Origin: Pseudomaricurvus alkylphenolicus
Lineage (GTDB): Bacteria > Pseudomonadota > Gammaproteobacteria > Pseudomonadales > Cellvibrionaceae
NCBI RefSeq assembly: GCF_011683955.1
Contig: NZ_JAAQPI010000004.1
Location: forward strand, 434,001-498,000
Direction: 5' to 3'
Length of the DNA stretch: 64,000 bases
Shown: positions 34,092-43,900 of the stretch, in pieces
How the letters are laid out: each line of letters opens with the position of its first letter
Numbering within the stretch: position 1 is the first letter of the stretch
Notes under the pieces: model-generated
Told to the model about the DNA's origin: nothing
What the model saw: only the letters and a program-made list of their open reading frames with translations
The model's database searches: none
Position numbers and translations under genes: made by a program

Positions 34092-36131
34092 TCAAAGCTG
34101 GGATTCAGCAGTAGAGTCAGATAAAGAAATTGAATCCGGCAAAGAACTAGCCGGCAAATAGTTAACCAGCGTTGCGCCCAGGGCCTCTTCTAGCGGAGCG
34201 AGGTACTCTTCAAAGTGGCGCCAATGATCCAGACCACCGCGATACAACGGCTGCCTGACCTGTTCAGAACTCGCGGTGCGTACTTCTCGGCGATTTTGAT
34301 GAAACGACAGGCAGGCATCATCGAAGGGCAGCCCGCAATAATCCAATAAGCGACGCACCTGAGGCTCAAAGTCCTCGACCAGCTGTTCATATTGAACCTG
34401 CAGGATTTGATCAGGAAACACTTTTTGCCAGTGCTCCATCAGCTGGACATAATCTCGGTAATAGCGACCTATGTCGTCGAGGGAATAGCTGAACTCCTGG
34501 CCCTGGGCAAACAGCTGTTTGTAGCCGCTAAAGCAACAGGCCATCGGGTGACGACGGGCATCAATGATCTTGGCGTTAGGTAGCATCAGCTTAATCAGGC
34601 CAATATGACGGAAGTTGTTGGGCATTTTATCGATAAAATGAGGGGCCCCCTGCCGAAACACCTGCGTGTCCCGTATATACTCCTGGCCGTATTGTTGTAA
34701 GCGTTCTTCATTCAGCTCCTCCAGTATCGCCGGGTAGCGGTGGTGATCCTGCAGTTTGCGTCGGCCATTGAGTCTATGCGCCAGATTAAGAATATTGGGC
34801 AACTCCAAGGTGCCGTCCACCTCGGGGTGGGACGACAGGATCTGCTCCAGCAGTGTCGAGCCTGCTCGCGGTAACCCAACGATAAAGATGGGGTCCGGCG
34901 CATCGTAACCCAGCCCTGCTTTCAACTGCACCAACTCCTCTGTCACCACCTGTCGTTGAAGCACCATCTCGTGCTGAATCCGGTCGTGTCGGTAACCGCT
35001 TTGTTGTTGCTTGGCCTGGTTACCCTGGCGGTAATAGTCAAAGGAGGCCTGGTAGTCTTCGCTATCTTCCAAGGCTTTGCCCAACGCAAAACACAGATGA
35101 ATCCTATCCTCACCAGACAATGTCGTCCGAGACAAGAGAGACTTCATGCTGACTCTGTCTGATTCATTAAAAACGTAGGTTTTCAGATTCGCCAGCGACC
35201 AGTAGGCATCACCAAAACCCTCTCTCAGTTCGCTGGCCCGACGATAGGCATTGATCGCAGCGCTTTGGTCACCGCTGGTTTTGTAGGCATGCCCCAGAGA
35301 CAGGTAGATCACCGATGGATTCGGTGTGAGATCAGCCCACTTGCTGTAGAGGCTTATCGCTTCTTCGTAACGGCCCAAGGCCAATGCCTGATTGGCTAGA
35401 GCCACAGCAGCCGATGGATTTTCCGGCAGCCGAAGACTTAATTCCAAAGCTTGGTCATACGCGAGCTGAAACTTCTGACGCTGCTTGAGCACATCAACAT
35501 AGTCAAAGCGTGCCTGCACAAAATCCGGATGCATTTCTAGCACACTCTGCAACAGAAATTCTGCATCGTCGAGTATATTGAGTTCCAGGCCCAACCGAGC
35601 CAGCAGTCGCATAGCTTCGGGGTGATGAGGTGTTTTCTGAAGGAATGCCCGGCACAGCTTTTCCGCTTTGTAAAGCTTGCCTTCATGCAGCATACTGGTA
35701 ACGCTCAGCAACTCCGGAGGCAGCGACTTTAGCCACTGCAGTTGCTGTTGTGCCGCCTGTTTGGCCTTGCCTGTTTCTAGTTGAACCAGGGCCGACCAGC
35801 TGGCCACCAGCGCTGGGTTACCTTGCACCGCGCGGCGGTAGTCGACCAGCGCTTGCGGCTCTTGTTGCTGCGCGATGCGGATGTGGCCGCGCTCTTGCCA
35901 GAGGCGACCAAACTCTGGGGCCGCTGCCTGCAGTTGTTCCAGAGTGTCCAGAGCTTCCCAAAAGCGCTTGGCATAGCGCTGGCAAACGGCTAGAACGTAG
36001 AGCGATTCTACGTCCTCAGCGTTATCTCGGAGCTGGCTCTTCGCCACCGCAATAGCTTTCACCAAATCGCCGCGCTTTAGCCAATCAGCAGCCGAGAGAG
36101 TCTCGTTTCCGTCAACCTTGATATCACTCAC
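34092..36131 (-). CDS. TPR-sulfotransferase fusion
   Basis: A 679-residue protein. Residues about 10-390 are tetratricopeptide repeats (for example AEDVESLYVLAVCQRYAKRF and SVIYLSLGHAYKTSGDQSAA). The C-terminal about 260 residues are a sulfotransferase: IFIVGLPRAGSTLLEQILSSH is the PAPS 5'-phosphosulfate loop, followed later by INAKIIDARRHPMACCFS-like 3'-phosphate-binding sequence (NAKIIDARRHPMACC). No signal peptide is visible. It has a short 16-base gap to the TonB receptor upstream and 17 bases to the BCCT gene, so all three are probably cotranscribed. The acceptor is unknown; this fusion often neighbours TonB receptors in marine and sphingomonad genomes. Confidence 0.9.
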   Translation of the reverse strand: MSDIKVDGNETLSAADWLKRGDLVKAIAVAKSQLRDNAEDVESLYVLAVCQRYAKRFWEALDTLEQLQAAAPEFGRLWQERGHIRIAQQQEPQALVDYRRAVQGNPALVASWSALVQLETGKAKQAAQQQLQWLKSLPPELLSVTSMLHEGKLYKAEKLCRAFLQKTPHHPEAMRLLARLGLELNILDDAEFLLQSVLEMHPDFVQARFDYVDVLKQRQKFQLAYDQALELSLRLPENPSAAVALANQALALGRYEEAISLYSKWADLTPNPSVIYLSLGHAYKTSGDQSAAINAYRRASELREGFGDAYWSLANLKTYVFNESDRVSMKSLLSRTTLSGEDRIHLCFALGKALEDSEDYQASFDYYRQGNQAKQQQSGYRHDRIQHEMVLQRQVVTEELVQLKAGLGYDAPDPIFIVGLPRAGSTLLEQILSSHPEVDGTLELPNILNLAHRLNGRRKLQDHHRYPAILEELNEERLQQYGQEYIRDTQVFRQGAPHFIDKMPNNFRHIGLIKLMLPNAKIIDARRHPMACCFSGYKQLFAQGQEFSYSLDDIGRYYRDYVQLMEHWQKVFPDQILQVQYEQLVEDFEPQVRRLLDYCGLPFDDACLSFHQNRREVRTASSEQVRQPLYRGGLDHWRHFEEYLAPLEEALGATLVNYLPASSLPDSISLSDSTAESQL

Positions 36132-36147
36132 GGGTATACTGAACCTC

Positions 36148-38538
36148 TTAATAGGTCCAGCTTACGCGCATCCCCAGTGTGCGGGGTCGATTAGTCACCG
36201 TTCTCGGAATGTCGTCCATGGTACTGATAAACAATTCCGCCCGCTCGTCAGTCAGGTTCTGGGCATAAAATTCCAGATTCCACTGGTCCGTGCTCACACC
36301 AATGGCACCATCAAAGGTTGCGTAGCTATCCATTTCGTAACGATCACCAATCACAATCGAGCTATAGGCACTGCTGCTGTATTGACCGCTCAGCTGCCAA
36401 TAGGCCTCCATTGCACTCAGCGCAAAGTGATAGCGCAGTCGCAGATTAGCCTGAAACTCGGGCGACATGGCCAGATCGCTACCCTGCTCGACAATAAATT
36501 CGCCGGAGCGCTCAGGTTTTTTCACTAATTCCGAATCATTGAAAGAGAATGCACCATTGATAGAGAGCTTATCCGTGGGCCAGTAAATCAGATCCCCTTC
36601 AATACCGCGCACCTCTGCCTCGCCGGAGTTGAAGGTACTGGTCAAGTTGGTGCCCAATCCACCGTCCTCAATGGGTTGTGGGTTAAAATAGGAGGTTTGC
36701 AGATTGCTCCACTCTACGTAATAGATGGCACCATTAAACTGCATAGATCCATCAAGCAACGTAGTTTTCCAACCAAATTCCAGATTGTCCAGCGTATCGG
36801 ACTCAAACGACTGAGGCACCACCTCATTGGACGCGCGATTGAAACCGCCGGGGCGAAACCCCTCCGAATAGGTAGCGAACAGAAGTACATCGCCATTGGG
36901 TGCCCAATTAACGGTGGCCTTGAAAATGGTGTCCTTTTCGTTCTCGGGCTCCAACAGCTCATCGTAATTGCGCCCCCACTGTAAATCTTCTGGGCCTCGG
37001 TTGATAAAGTTCGAGGAGCCTACCATTTCCATGTCGATATCGTAGCGGCGAGCCCCCAGCGTCATGCTCCACTGGTCATTGAATCGGTAAGTCACTTCAC
37101 CAAAGAAGGCCAACTGCTCCTGAGTGCGGGTAATGTCGTTAATAAATGCCACACCCGCCGGACGAACATTGGGGTTGGAATTGCTGGCCTCGCGAATGGG
37201 CTCATTGGGATGAAACCCCTGCACGACGGTCCCCTGGTAAATCCAATCACCTCGGTTAATAGACTCGGAATCATCGTAATAGACACCACCCACGAAGTGC
37301 CAGGTGGCATCCGGGTCGGTAGAGATACGAATTTCGTGCACTTCGCGTTCATACTCGCTCTCTCCCACAAAACCCATGATCGGAGCCTCACAACTGCTGT
37401 AAGACGGGTATTCACAGATATAGTAAGGAACAAACGAGCCCACATTGGCGTAACCCGCGTAATCGATGGAGGATTCGACTTCACGATCCAGGTAGGAACC
37501 GGTATAGATCACATCGAGCATGCCCAGACGGCCTTCCAGCGTCAAGGAGACATGTGTAAATTCGTCTTCAAGATCATCTTCAAAAAAGCGTGTCGCTTCC
37601 AGATCCCCTACTTCAGGGTCGTAATCAAACACTCCGTCAGTACCCAGCTCCTGGTCGGTCACCTGAACCAATAGCTCCCAATCGTCATCAATCGCGAGTT
37701 TCGCGCCAGCACGAACACCCCGGTAATAGGAGTCGTTAAAGTCTTCCTCCACCAAGTGCGAATTGTCGGCGGACTTGAACTCGGAGGACTCGAATTGTCC
37801 GCCAGTTTCGCCAGGACCATTGCCGTTTGAAAAAGCCGGGTTATCGAACTGATCCAGAGATACGGTGCTGGCGACATTGTCGATGTAACCACCATTGCGA
37901 ACATCGTAAGCCGCCAGGCGTATGGCCAGCCGATCCTTGATCACTGGTATATTGACCATTGCCTCCAGAGAATAGTTTTCCGAACCCTCGTAGGTACTGG
38001 AGCCCGACGCAGACACACTGGCCTCCACTTCATCCAGCTTAGGCTTGTTGCTGATCAAGCGCACTGTTCCGGCCTGTGAGCTGGCACCAAACAGAGTCCC
38101 TTGAGGACCAGGTAAAACCTCTACCCGCTCCATATCGGTCACATAGATATCCAGGTTACGGCCCGCCGCTGTTACCGGCGCCTCATCAAGATAGAGTGCA
38201 ACATTGGGTTCTGACCCGGCCGCACTCGACAGCATAACCGCCACCTGATCGGTGGAAATACCCCGTATATAGATGTTGTTTTGGCCGGGCCCGCGGCCGC
38301 CGAAATTCACATTGGGCAGAAACTTCAGATAGTCGCTGAAATCACCAATATTCAGCTCATCCAACGCTTCTCCACCAAGAGCTTGAACCGTGACAGGGAT
38401 ATCCTGCGTACTGGCCTCACGTTTGGTAGCGGTTACCACCACCTCTTCGATCTGCATTGCACTCACTGGCATGGCGCACGAAATGGCCATAGCAACGGCA
38501 CTCGCCAGGTGATTTCTGAGAAATTGGCGCTGGATCAT
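36148..38538 (-). CDS. TonB-dependent outer-membrane receptor 2
   Basis: A 796-residue receptor with signal peptide ending near MPVSAMQ, TonB box IEEVVVTATKR, plug motifs (NIYIRGISTDQVAVM, YLDEAPVTAAG, MERVEVLPGPQGTLFGASSQAGTVRLI) and a barrel ending in LGMRVSWTY. It is the first gene of a tight unit with the TPR-sulfotransferase, BCCT transporter and MarR gene. It has no recognisable ligand signature. Confidence 0.9.
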   Translation of the reverse strand: MIQRQFLRNHLASAVAMAISCAMPVSAMQIEEVVVTATKREASTQDIPVTVQALGGEALDELNIGDFSDYLKFLPNVNFGGRGPGQNNIYIRGISTDQVAVMLSSAAGSEPNVALYLDEAPVTAAGRNLDIYVTDMERVEVLPGPQGTLFGASSQAGTVRLISNKPKLDEVEASVSASGSSTYEGSENYSLEAMVNIPVIKDRLAIRLAAYDVRNGGYIDNVASTVSLDQFDNPAFSNGNGPGETGGQFESSEFKSADNSHLVEEDFNDSYYRGVRAGAKLAIDDDWELLVQVTDQELGTDGVFDYDPEVGDLEATRFFEDDLEDEFTHVSLTLEGRLGMLDVIYTGSYLDREVESSIDYAGYANVGSFVPYYICEYPSYSSCEAPIMGFVGESEYEREVHEIRISTDPDATWHFVGGVYYDDSESINRGDWIYQGTVVQGFHPNEPIREASNSNPNVRPAGVAFINDITRTQEQLAFFGEVTYRFNDQWSMTLGARRYDIDMEMVGSSNFINRGPEDLQWGRNYDELLEPENEKDTIFKATVNWAPNGDVLLFATYSEGFRPGGFNRASNEVVPQSFESDTLDNLEFGWKTTLLDGSMQFNGAIYYVEWSNLQTSYFNPQPIEDGGLGTNLTSTFNSGEAEVRGIEGDLIYWPTDKLSINGAFSFNDSELVKKPERSGEFIVEQGSDLAMSPEFQANLRLRYHFALSAMEAYWQLSGQYSSSAYSSIVIGDRYEMDSYATFDGAIGVSTDQWNLEFYAQNLTDERAELFISTMDDIPRTVTNRPRTLGMRVSWTY

Positions 38539-38806
38539 GTGGGGTCCCTGGGGTTGAGTTTATTTATAGCTCTAAATTATAGAAGACAAATTGTATGATC
38601 TCTATGATATTAAAGAACACATTTTATCCATGTATAACGTAGTTCGCAGAAGATAGTGCAAATTTGAAGTATTTTGCCCCCATTTCCGACAAGTTGATCA
38701 AATTGAACACTATGAAAATTGGTGTTTTATGACAACTCTAGATGCTTTAGATGGCTTAGTTAGGGTCGAACTAGACAATTCACACTGGCCAGCCTAAGCT
38801 GCCTGG

Positions 38807-39706
38807 ATGTCTACAATACAACCTACAGCTACTGCAGTTTCCCTCGTTCTCGGCAGCGGCGGCGCCCGGGGTCTCGCTCATATCGGCGTTATCCGCTGGT
38901 TAGAGGAGCATGGATACCGAATAAGCTCGATTTCCGGATGTTCGATTGGTGCCCTCATCGGAGGCATCTACACCGCGGGCAAACTGGATGAATTCGAACA
39001 TTGGATTCGTGCTATTCAGGCGCTCGATGTGCTGACACTTTTGGACGTATCACTGGTCAAGGGCGGCTTTATTAAGGGTGACAAGATCATCGACACCCTT
39101 AAGACCCTGGTCGGTGATTTTACCATCGAGGATCTGGACATCCCCTTTACGGCGGTGGCGACCGATATTGATAACGAAAGGGAAGTGTGGATCAATCGCG
39201 GTTCGCTGTTTGAAGCGATCCGAGCTTCCATTTCCCTGCCTCTGTTTTTTACACCGGTAGAGCGCAACGGCGTAAAGTTGATTGATGGCGGAATTCTGAA
39301 TCCAGTGCCCATTGCGCCAACCTTTAATGACGACACGGATTTGACCATTGCGGTTAATCTGGGCGCCAGCCGAGACTGTTATGTCGAACTCGAAAAGCCG
39401 GAAGCAGCCGCTGACAACAACTCCTTTTTTGAAAATGGCATTAACAACTTTATTAAAAGCCTGATGTCCAGCGCCCCGAAACAGAAAGCACAATGGGGGA
39501 TGTACGATGTGGCCGACCAGTCCTTTGATACGATGCAGAGCGCTATCGCCCGGCAAAAGCTAGCGGCGTACCCACCGGACAAGGTGATTCAAATTGCGCG
39601 AAATCAATGTGGCATTCTGGAGTTTGATCGTGCCGAGGAAATGATTCAGTTGGGTTACCAAAGGACTGCCGAAACACTGGCCTCTATGGACCATTCCGGA
39701 AATTGA
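38807..39706 (+). CDS. Patatin-like phospholipase (RssA-like)
   Basis: A 299-residue hydrolase of the patatin family. The oxyanion loop is GSGGARGLAHIGV, the nucleophile elbow is GCSIG near residue 46, and the catalytic Asp lies in IDGGILNPVP. This compact form matches RssA/YchK-type proteins (about 300 residues). It is cytosolic and would hydrolyse lipid acyl esters. It is divergent from TonB receptor 2 with a 268-base AT-rich gap. The start is the first Met of the conserved frame; the ribosome site is weak. Confidence 0.88.
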   Translation: MSTIQPTATAVSLVLGSGGARGLAHIGVIRWLEEHGYRISSISGCSIGALIGGIYTAGKLDEFEHWIRAIQALDVLTLLDVSLVKGGFIKGDKIIDTLKTLVGDFTIEDLDIPFTAVATDIDNEREVWINRGSLFEAIRASISLPLFFTPVERNGVKLIDGGILNPVPIAPTFNDDTDLTIAVNLGASRDCYVELEKPEAAADNNSFFENGINNFIKSLMSSAPKQKAQWGMYDVADQSFDTMQSAIARQKLAAYPPDKVIQIARNQCGILEFDRAEEMIQLGYQRTAETLASMDHSGN

Positions 39707-39747
39707 GTACTATTGAAGCCTGACCCGCTGCTGACGTCAAGACCAGG

Positions 39748-40644
39748 TTACGGGGTAAACCACAGTTCCCGGCGCTGAATGGGGGTACCGGTTGGCAGAA
39801 GGGGATTGACCAACTGGACTCGATGACGGGTTTCAAAGTTGGATCGCCGAATCTGCTCCCCATGCCGTTCCCAAAAAAGTTTGTCGAACTCGCCATTGGC
39901 GATCATGTATTCCAACCCCTGTAGCAGGTCCTGCGCCAGCACCTCGTCATCGTTGCGTACAAAGAAATAGACGGCGGCAGGATATTGCAACACCAGGTGC
40001 TGATCGACGGCGAGCGTCAGGTGTTTGCGCTCTTCGAACTCTGTCCATACCTCTAAAGCGGAGCGCGGATAGTAGTCAATTCGTCTGCTGGCCAGCATCT
40101 TGAAGAGGCCTTCGTAGGTAGAAGATGATTCAACCGCAAAATGATTCCATTTGAGAATTTGGGTATCCGGCCAATCGTGTACTTGACCGGCGCGCAGCGC
40201 TGAAACACTCTTCTCCGTGTTGGCCGCTTTGAATAGATCAAGATTGCTGTAGGATATCAGCGGTATTCGCCAGCCGATCAGTCCCTTGAACAGAGGAATG
40301 GGGATTGCGCGCAGTTTGATCTCCCGCTCCTTGGTGGTCATAGTCCAGACTATATCCAACTCACTGTTCTCGGTCAGAATCCTCAGAGCTCGCCCCTCCC
40401 GGATGGAGGTGGTATTGGGCTTCAAGCGATAAGGTCGTTCCGAATGTGACAAAGCCTTCTCCAAAAGCGGAAGGACATAGTTTCGATTTGGGCCAATCTC
40501 CGCGAATTGAGCGGGATATTCGATATCCCTGGCCTGCGTGAACCCAGAATCCACCAATAAGGTTAACAGTGTTGCAGCCCACAGCATACGGGTGACAAGT
40601 CGACCCGATGCTTCATCGGGTATTGGGGGCGAGTGAGCAATCAT
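39748..40644 (-). CDS. Solute-binding-protein-3-like exported protein
   Basis: A 298-residue protein with a hydrophobic segment near residues 19-33 (RMLWAATLLTLLVDSGFTQA) that acts as a signal. The rest resembles an extracellular solute-binding domain of the amino-acid/PBPb fold: YVLPLLEKALSHSERPYRLK, ILTENSELDIVWTMTTKER, and DYYPRSALEVWTEF. No ABC permease or ATPase lies nearby, so it may be a sensor or orphan binding protein. ATG 40644 has AGGA upstream; ATG 40587 is in frame and would shorten the signal. Confidence 0.7.
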   Translation of the reverse strand: MIAHSPPIPDEASGRLVTRMLWAATLLTLLVDSGFTQARDIEYPAQFAEIGPNRNYVLPLLEKALSHSERPYRLKPNTTSIREGRALRILTENSELDIVWTMTTKEREIKLRAIPIPLFKGLIGWRIPLISYSNLDLFKAANTEKSVSALRAGQVHDWPDTQILKWNHFAVESSSTYEGLFKMLASRRIDYYPRSALEVWTEFEERKHLTLAVDQHLVLQYPAAVYFFVRNDDEVLAQDLLQGLEYMIANGEFDKLFWERHGEQIRRSNFETRHRVQLVNPLLPTGTPIQRRELWFTP

Positions 40645-40866
40645 GTTGATCCTGTGCTGTGTTGATCACCTGCGCGAAAGTCTCCCATTCGCACTATTTA
40701 AATAGAATAGCAGAGCCGGGAGATTGCCACTGAAAGACTGATACCACCTCTATTTCATCAAGCCCAGTTCATCCATGAAGTCACACAGGGAGCAAGTTTA
40801 GTCAAAGCTTGGGAGTAATTGAGTGGCTGGCGACAGTTGGGAAGATAATTGCTCACCGCAAGCCAA

Positions 40867-41064
40867 TTATGCCGAGATAACTTGATAGTGTTTGCGAACA
40901 TAGCGCTTGCTGCAGGTTAGCACTTCGTTTTCGCCAACCTGGATTTTCCATGAACGCCCTCCGTCGGGGGCATCAATCAGCAAGGCAATTTTCTGAGTGG
41001 CCTTCGATAAAATGACCAGCGGCACCTCTGGCCATTTCGGAATGCGGTAGATTTCCGTGCACAC
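40867..41064 (-). CDS. Small hypothetical protein after acyl-CoA ligase
   Basis: A 65-residue reading frame starting at GTG 41064, nine bases after the ligase stop, with AAAGG 6 bases before. It has a mixed charged composition (PKWPEVPLVILSKATQK; CSKRYVRKHYQVI) and no signal or TM helix. Position and ribosome site favour a real last gene of the operon, but no family is recognised and it may be a chance frame. Confidence 0.4.
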   Translation of the reverse strand: MCTEIYRIPKWPEVPLVILSKATQKIALLIDAPDGGRSWKIQVGENEVLTCSKRYVRKHYQVISA

Positions 41065-41073
41065 GATCGGCCT

Positions 41074-42720
41074 TTATTCCATCAATGCTGACACGGGACC
41101 GCTTTGCTCCAGGGAAAGCAGATGATGATATTTGTCCCACAGACTTGCTCGTTTGATCTTCAAGGTGTGAGTCAACAGGCCATTTTCGACACTCCACGGC
41201 TCGTCACAGACAATCACTCGCCCCATCTTTTCGTGGTTTTCAAGCTGGCTATTGAGTTCAACTGCCCAGGTTGCCAATGCTTGTTGGACCGATTCAGGGT
41301 CCATGGTTTGCGCTTCGGTGGAAAGCACGACCAGCATCACCGGCTGTGCCAGACCCAAGCCTTGCAGGCACAATTGGTCCACGTAAGGGTGTTTGGCAAA
41401 TTTTTCTTCAATGGGAACCGGAGCTACGTATTTGCCTTTTGCTGTCTTGAACAGCTCGCTGACTCGCCCCGTCAATGTGAGAAAACCATCTTCGTCAATC
41501 CTGCCCCGATCACCAGTGTGAATCCAGCCATCCACTATGGTTTTTGAAGTCTGCTCGGCATTCTTCCAATAGCCACTGAACAAATAAGGCGTTCGAGCCA
41601 GTACCTCACCTTCGGTGGAGATCTTTATCTGGCAACCGGCGATCGGCCTGCCAACGGTACCGGGCTTGCGAAAATCCGGATCGCTGGCGGTGGCCGGTAA
41701 TACTTCCGTTTGGCCCCAGACTTCACACAGTGGCAAACCCGCTTGCTCGTACCATTGGTGCAAGGAAACGGGTGTGGGGGCCGACCCCACCAAAGCGACC
41801 TTAACGCTGGACAGACCGAGAAAGTCTTTGACCTTGCGACCGGCCTCTACCGCCGTACTCCTGTCAGCAAACGCTTGTTCCAGCGTATCCCGACCAAACT
41901 CCGTCATCGCCCAGGTCTGAAAGTTGGCGTAGATTCGAGGCGCACCGAAAAACTGCGTCGGCCTGGCGTAGGCGACGTCAGACTGAAAGGTTTCCAGTGA
42001 ACGATTAAAGAAAACCTGACAGCCGCTGTACAGGGACGACCCCCAGACAATGACGCGCTCGGCGATATGACTCAAGGGCAGGTAGGAAAACAACCGGCCT
42101 CTTTCATTGGTCGCATAGTGGTCACTGTAGCCCTTGGACGCCTGGTAGAGAAAGTTGAGGCTGATCATTACGCCTTTGGGAAGACCTGTGGTTCCCGAGG
42201 TATAAACAATGGAGGTCAATTCCTCACTGCTTCTGGGCTTGATGGTTGCCAGTGGTTCGATCGAGTCCCAGATGTCATTGAGGCAATGCCTGCAATCGTT
42301 GACCGGACCATCTTCTGTTGCCAGCAACAGCAAGGATTCGGGCAGCGAGGCTTTTATGCTCTCCCAGTTCGAAGCCGGCCCAATAATCAGAGCTTGCATA
42401 TCGGAATGGTCAATTACGTATTGGACGGTATCCAGGTTCATGGTGGTAAATATTGAAACCGTGACATAACCAGCCATCATGTTCGCGAGATCAGCGATAC
42501 ACCAGCTGGGCGAGTTGTCGCTCAATATACCAATGCGAGCACCACGCTCTATGCCCTGTTGTTGGAGAAAACGGGCCAATTGCCTGGCTTTTTTGCCCAC
42601 GTCTGCACGGGTCAGCATTTCCCAATTGCCGGTAAGGTCCGGCTTGTGCAGGTAGGGCGCCTCAGGCGACTGCGCCTCAAACTGCAGAAAGCTATCCACG
42701 GTGTTGGTTATCTTGTTCAT
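41074..42720 (-). CDS. AMP-forming acyl-CoA ligase
   Basis: A 548-residue adenylate-forming enzyme. The phosphate loop is SIVYTSGTTGLPKGVM near residue 171, and the C-terminal ATP/AMP motif is GWIHTGDRGRIDEDGFL, then GRVSELFKTAKGKYVAPVPIEE, which is typical of long-chain or bulky-acid CoA ligases. It activates a free acid to acyl-CoA and is the entry step of the pathway inferred here. It is third in the minus-strand operon after thiolase and acyl-CoA dehydrogenase, with 35 bases to the dehydrogenase stop. Confidence 0.9.
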   Translation of the reverse strand: MNKITNTVDSFLQFEAQSPEAPYLHKPDLTGNWEMLTRADVGKKARQLARFLQQQGIERGARIGILSDNSPSWCIADLANMMAGYVTVSIFTTMNLDTVQYVIDHSDMQALIIGPASNWESIKASLPESLLLLATEDGPVNDCRHCLNDIWDSIEPLATIKPRSSEELTSIVYTSGTTGLPKGVMISLNFLYQASKGYSDHYATNERGRLFSYLPLSHIAERVIVWGSSLYSGCQVFFNRSLETFQSDVAYARPTQFFGAPRIYANFQTWAMTEFGRDTLEQAFADRSTAVEAGRKVKDFLGLSSVKVALVGSAPTPVSLHQWYEQAGLPLCEVWGQTEVLPATASDPDFRKPGTVGRPIAGCQIKISTEGEVLARTPYLFSGYWKNAEQTSKTIVDGWIHTGDRGRIDEDGFLTLTGRVSELFKTAKGKYVAPVPIEEKFAKHPYVDQLCLQGLGLAQPVMLVVLSTEAQTMDPESVQQALATWAVELNSQLENHEKMGRVIVCDEPWSVENGLLTHTLKIKRASLWDKYHHLLSLEQSGPVSALME

Positions 42721-42755
42721 GGGTTTGCCCTCAAAATTGGCGGTTCCGTAAAGCG

Positions 42756-43895
42756 TTACAGATCCAATGACTTGCCGATAATCATCTTCATCACTTCAGA
42801 GGTACCGGCAAAAATTCGGGTGATTCTGGCGTCGGCGTAGAGTCTCGATATTGGGTATTCATCCATATAGCCATGCCCGCCAAAGAACTGCAGACACTGA
42901 TCCACAACCTCGCCCTGCAGTTCACTGCAGATAAGCTTGGCGGTGGCCGCATCGGTTGAATCGACGCTGCCGTCGTTGATATCTTCCACTAGCCGATCGA
43001 GGTAGGCTTGGGCAATATCAAGTTTGGCCTTGAGCCCGGCGAGGGTAAATTGAGTGTTCTGATAGGCGCCCAGCGGCTTGTCAAATACCTGCCGATCCTT
43101 GACATACGCCAGGGTTTCTTCAAATGCATGAACCGCCGTTGCCAGATTCCAGATCGCAACAACGGCGCGCTCCTCAGCCAGACCGCTCATCAGATAGTAA
43201 AAACCCTTGCCCTGCTCTCCGATCAGGTTGCCTTTGGGGACCTTGACGTTGTCGAACACCAGCTCGGCGGTATCCTGCGAGTGCATACCCATCTTTTTGA
43301 GCTTGCGCCCCCTGGCAAAGCCCTCAACACCGGCCTCAACTACCAACAGACTGATCGCCTCTTTAGCTTGATCACTGGTGCGGGCGGCCACCACAAAGAC
43401 ATCGCCAATAACACCGTTGGAGATAAATATTTTGCTGCCGTTGAGAAGATAGTGGTCACCCATGTCTTTTGCGGTGGTCCGCATCCCCGCCAGATTGGAG
43501 CCGAAATCCGGCTCCGTCATGGCAATGGCAAGTACGCTTTCACCCCTGACGGCAGCGGGAATGTATTTTTCCTTTAACGCCTCACTGGCGTACTTCAGAA
43601 AGTAAGGAGCGACTATGGTATTGTGCAGATACACCAGCAACCCACTTTCGCCACAGAGCCCCATTTCCTCCGCCATGATCTGCTCGTAGCGAAAATCGTT
43701 TATTCCGAGTCCGCCCAGATTTTCCGGGGCTGCCGGAATCAGAAAACCATAGTCGCCGGATTTTTTCCAGACCTCTTTGGATACATAGCCCTGCTCAAGA
43801 AATTCGTCTCGACGCGGAACCACTTCCTGTTGCATAAATGCGCGAAACGACTCGCGAAAGATATTGTGCTCTTCTTCAAAAATTCGGCGTTGCAT
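42756..43895 (-). CDS. Acyl-CoA dehydrogenase
   Basis: About 379 residues from ATG 43895 (MQRRIFEEEH), five bases after the thiolase stop; the open frame to 43976 runs inside thiolase. FAD/substrate motifs are AIAMTEPDFGSNLAGM and GSKIFISNG. Near the C-terminus RIFAGTSEVMK lacks the Glu of the SCAD/MCAD base (YEGT in those), while EERAVVA near residue 240 offers a Glu at the position used by isovaleryl-CoA and long-chain dehydrogenases. That suggests branched or long substrates. It would desaturate the activated acid next to the CoA ester. Confidence 0.9.
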   Translation of the reverse strand: MQRRIFEEEHNIFRESFRAFMQQEVVPRRDEFLEQGYVSKEVWKKSGDYGFLIPAAPENLGGLGINDFRYEQIMAEEMGLCGESGLLVYLHNTIVAPYFLKYASEALKEKYIPAAVRGESVLAIAMTEPDFGSNLAGMRTTAKDMGDHYLLNGSKIFISNGVIGDVFVVAARTSDQAKEAISLLVVEAGVEGFARGRKLKKMGMHSQDTAELVFDNVKVPKGNLIGEQGKGFYYLMSGLAEERAVVAIWNLATAVHAFEETLAYVKDRQVFDKPLGAYQNTQFTLAGLKAKLDIAQAYLDRLVEDINDGSVDSTDAATAKLICSELQGEVVDQCLQFFGGHGYMDEYPISRLYADARITRIFAGTSEVMKMIIGKSLDL

Positions 43896-43900
43896 GATGC

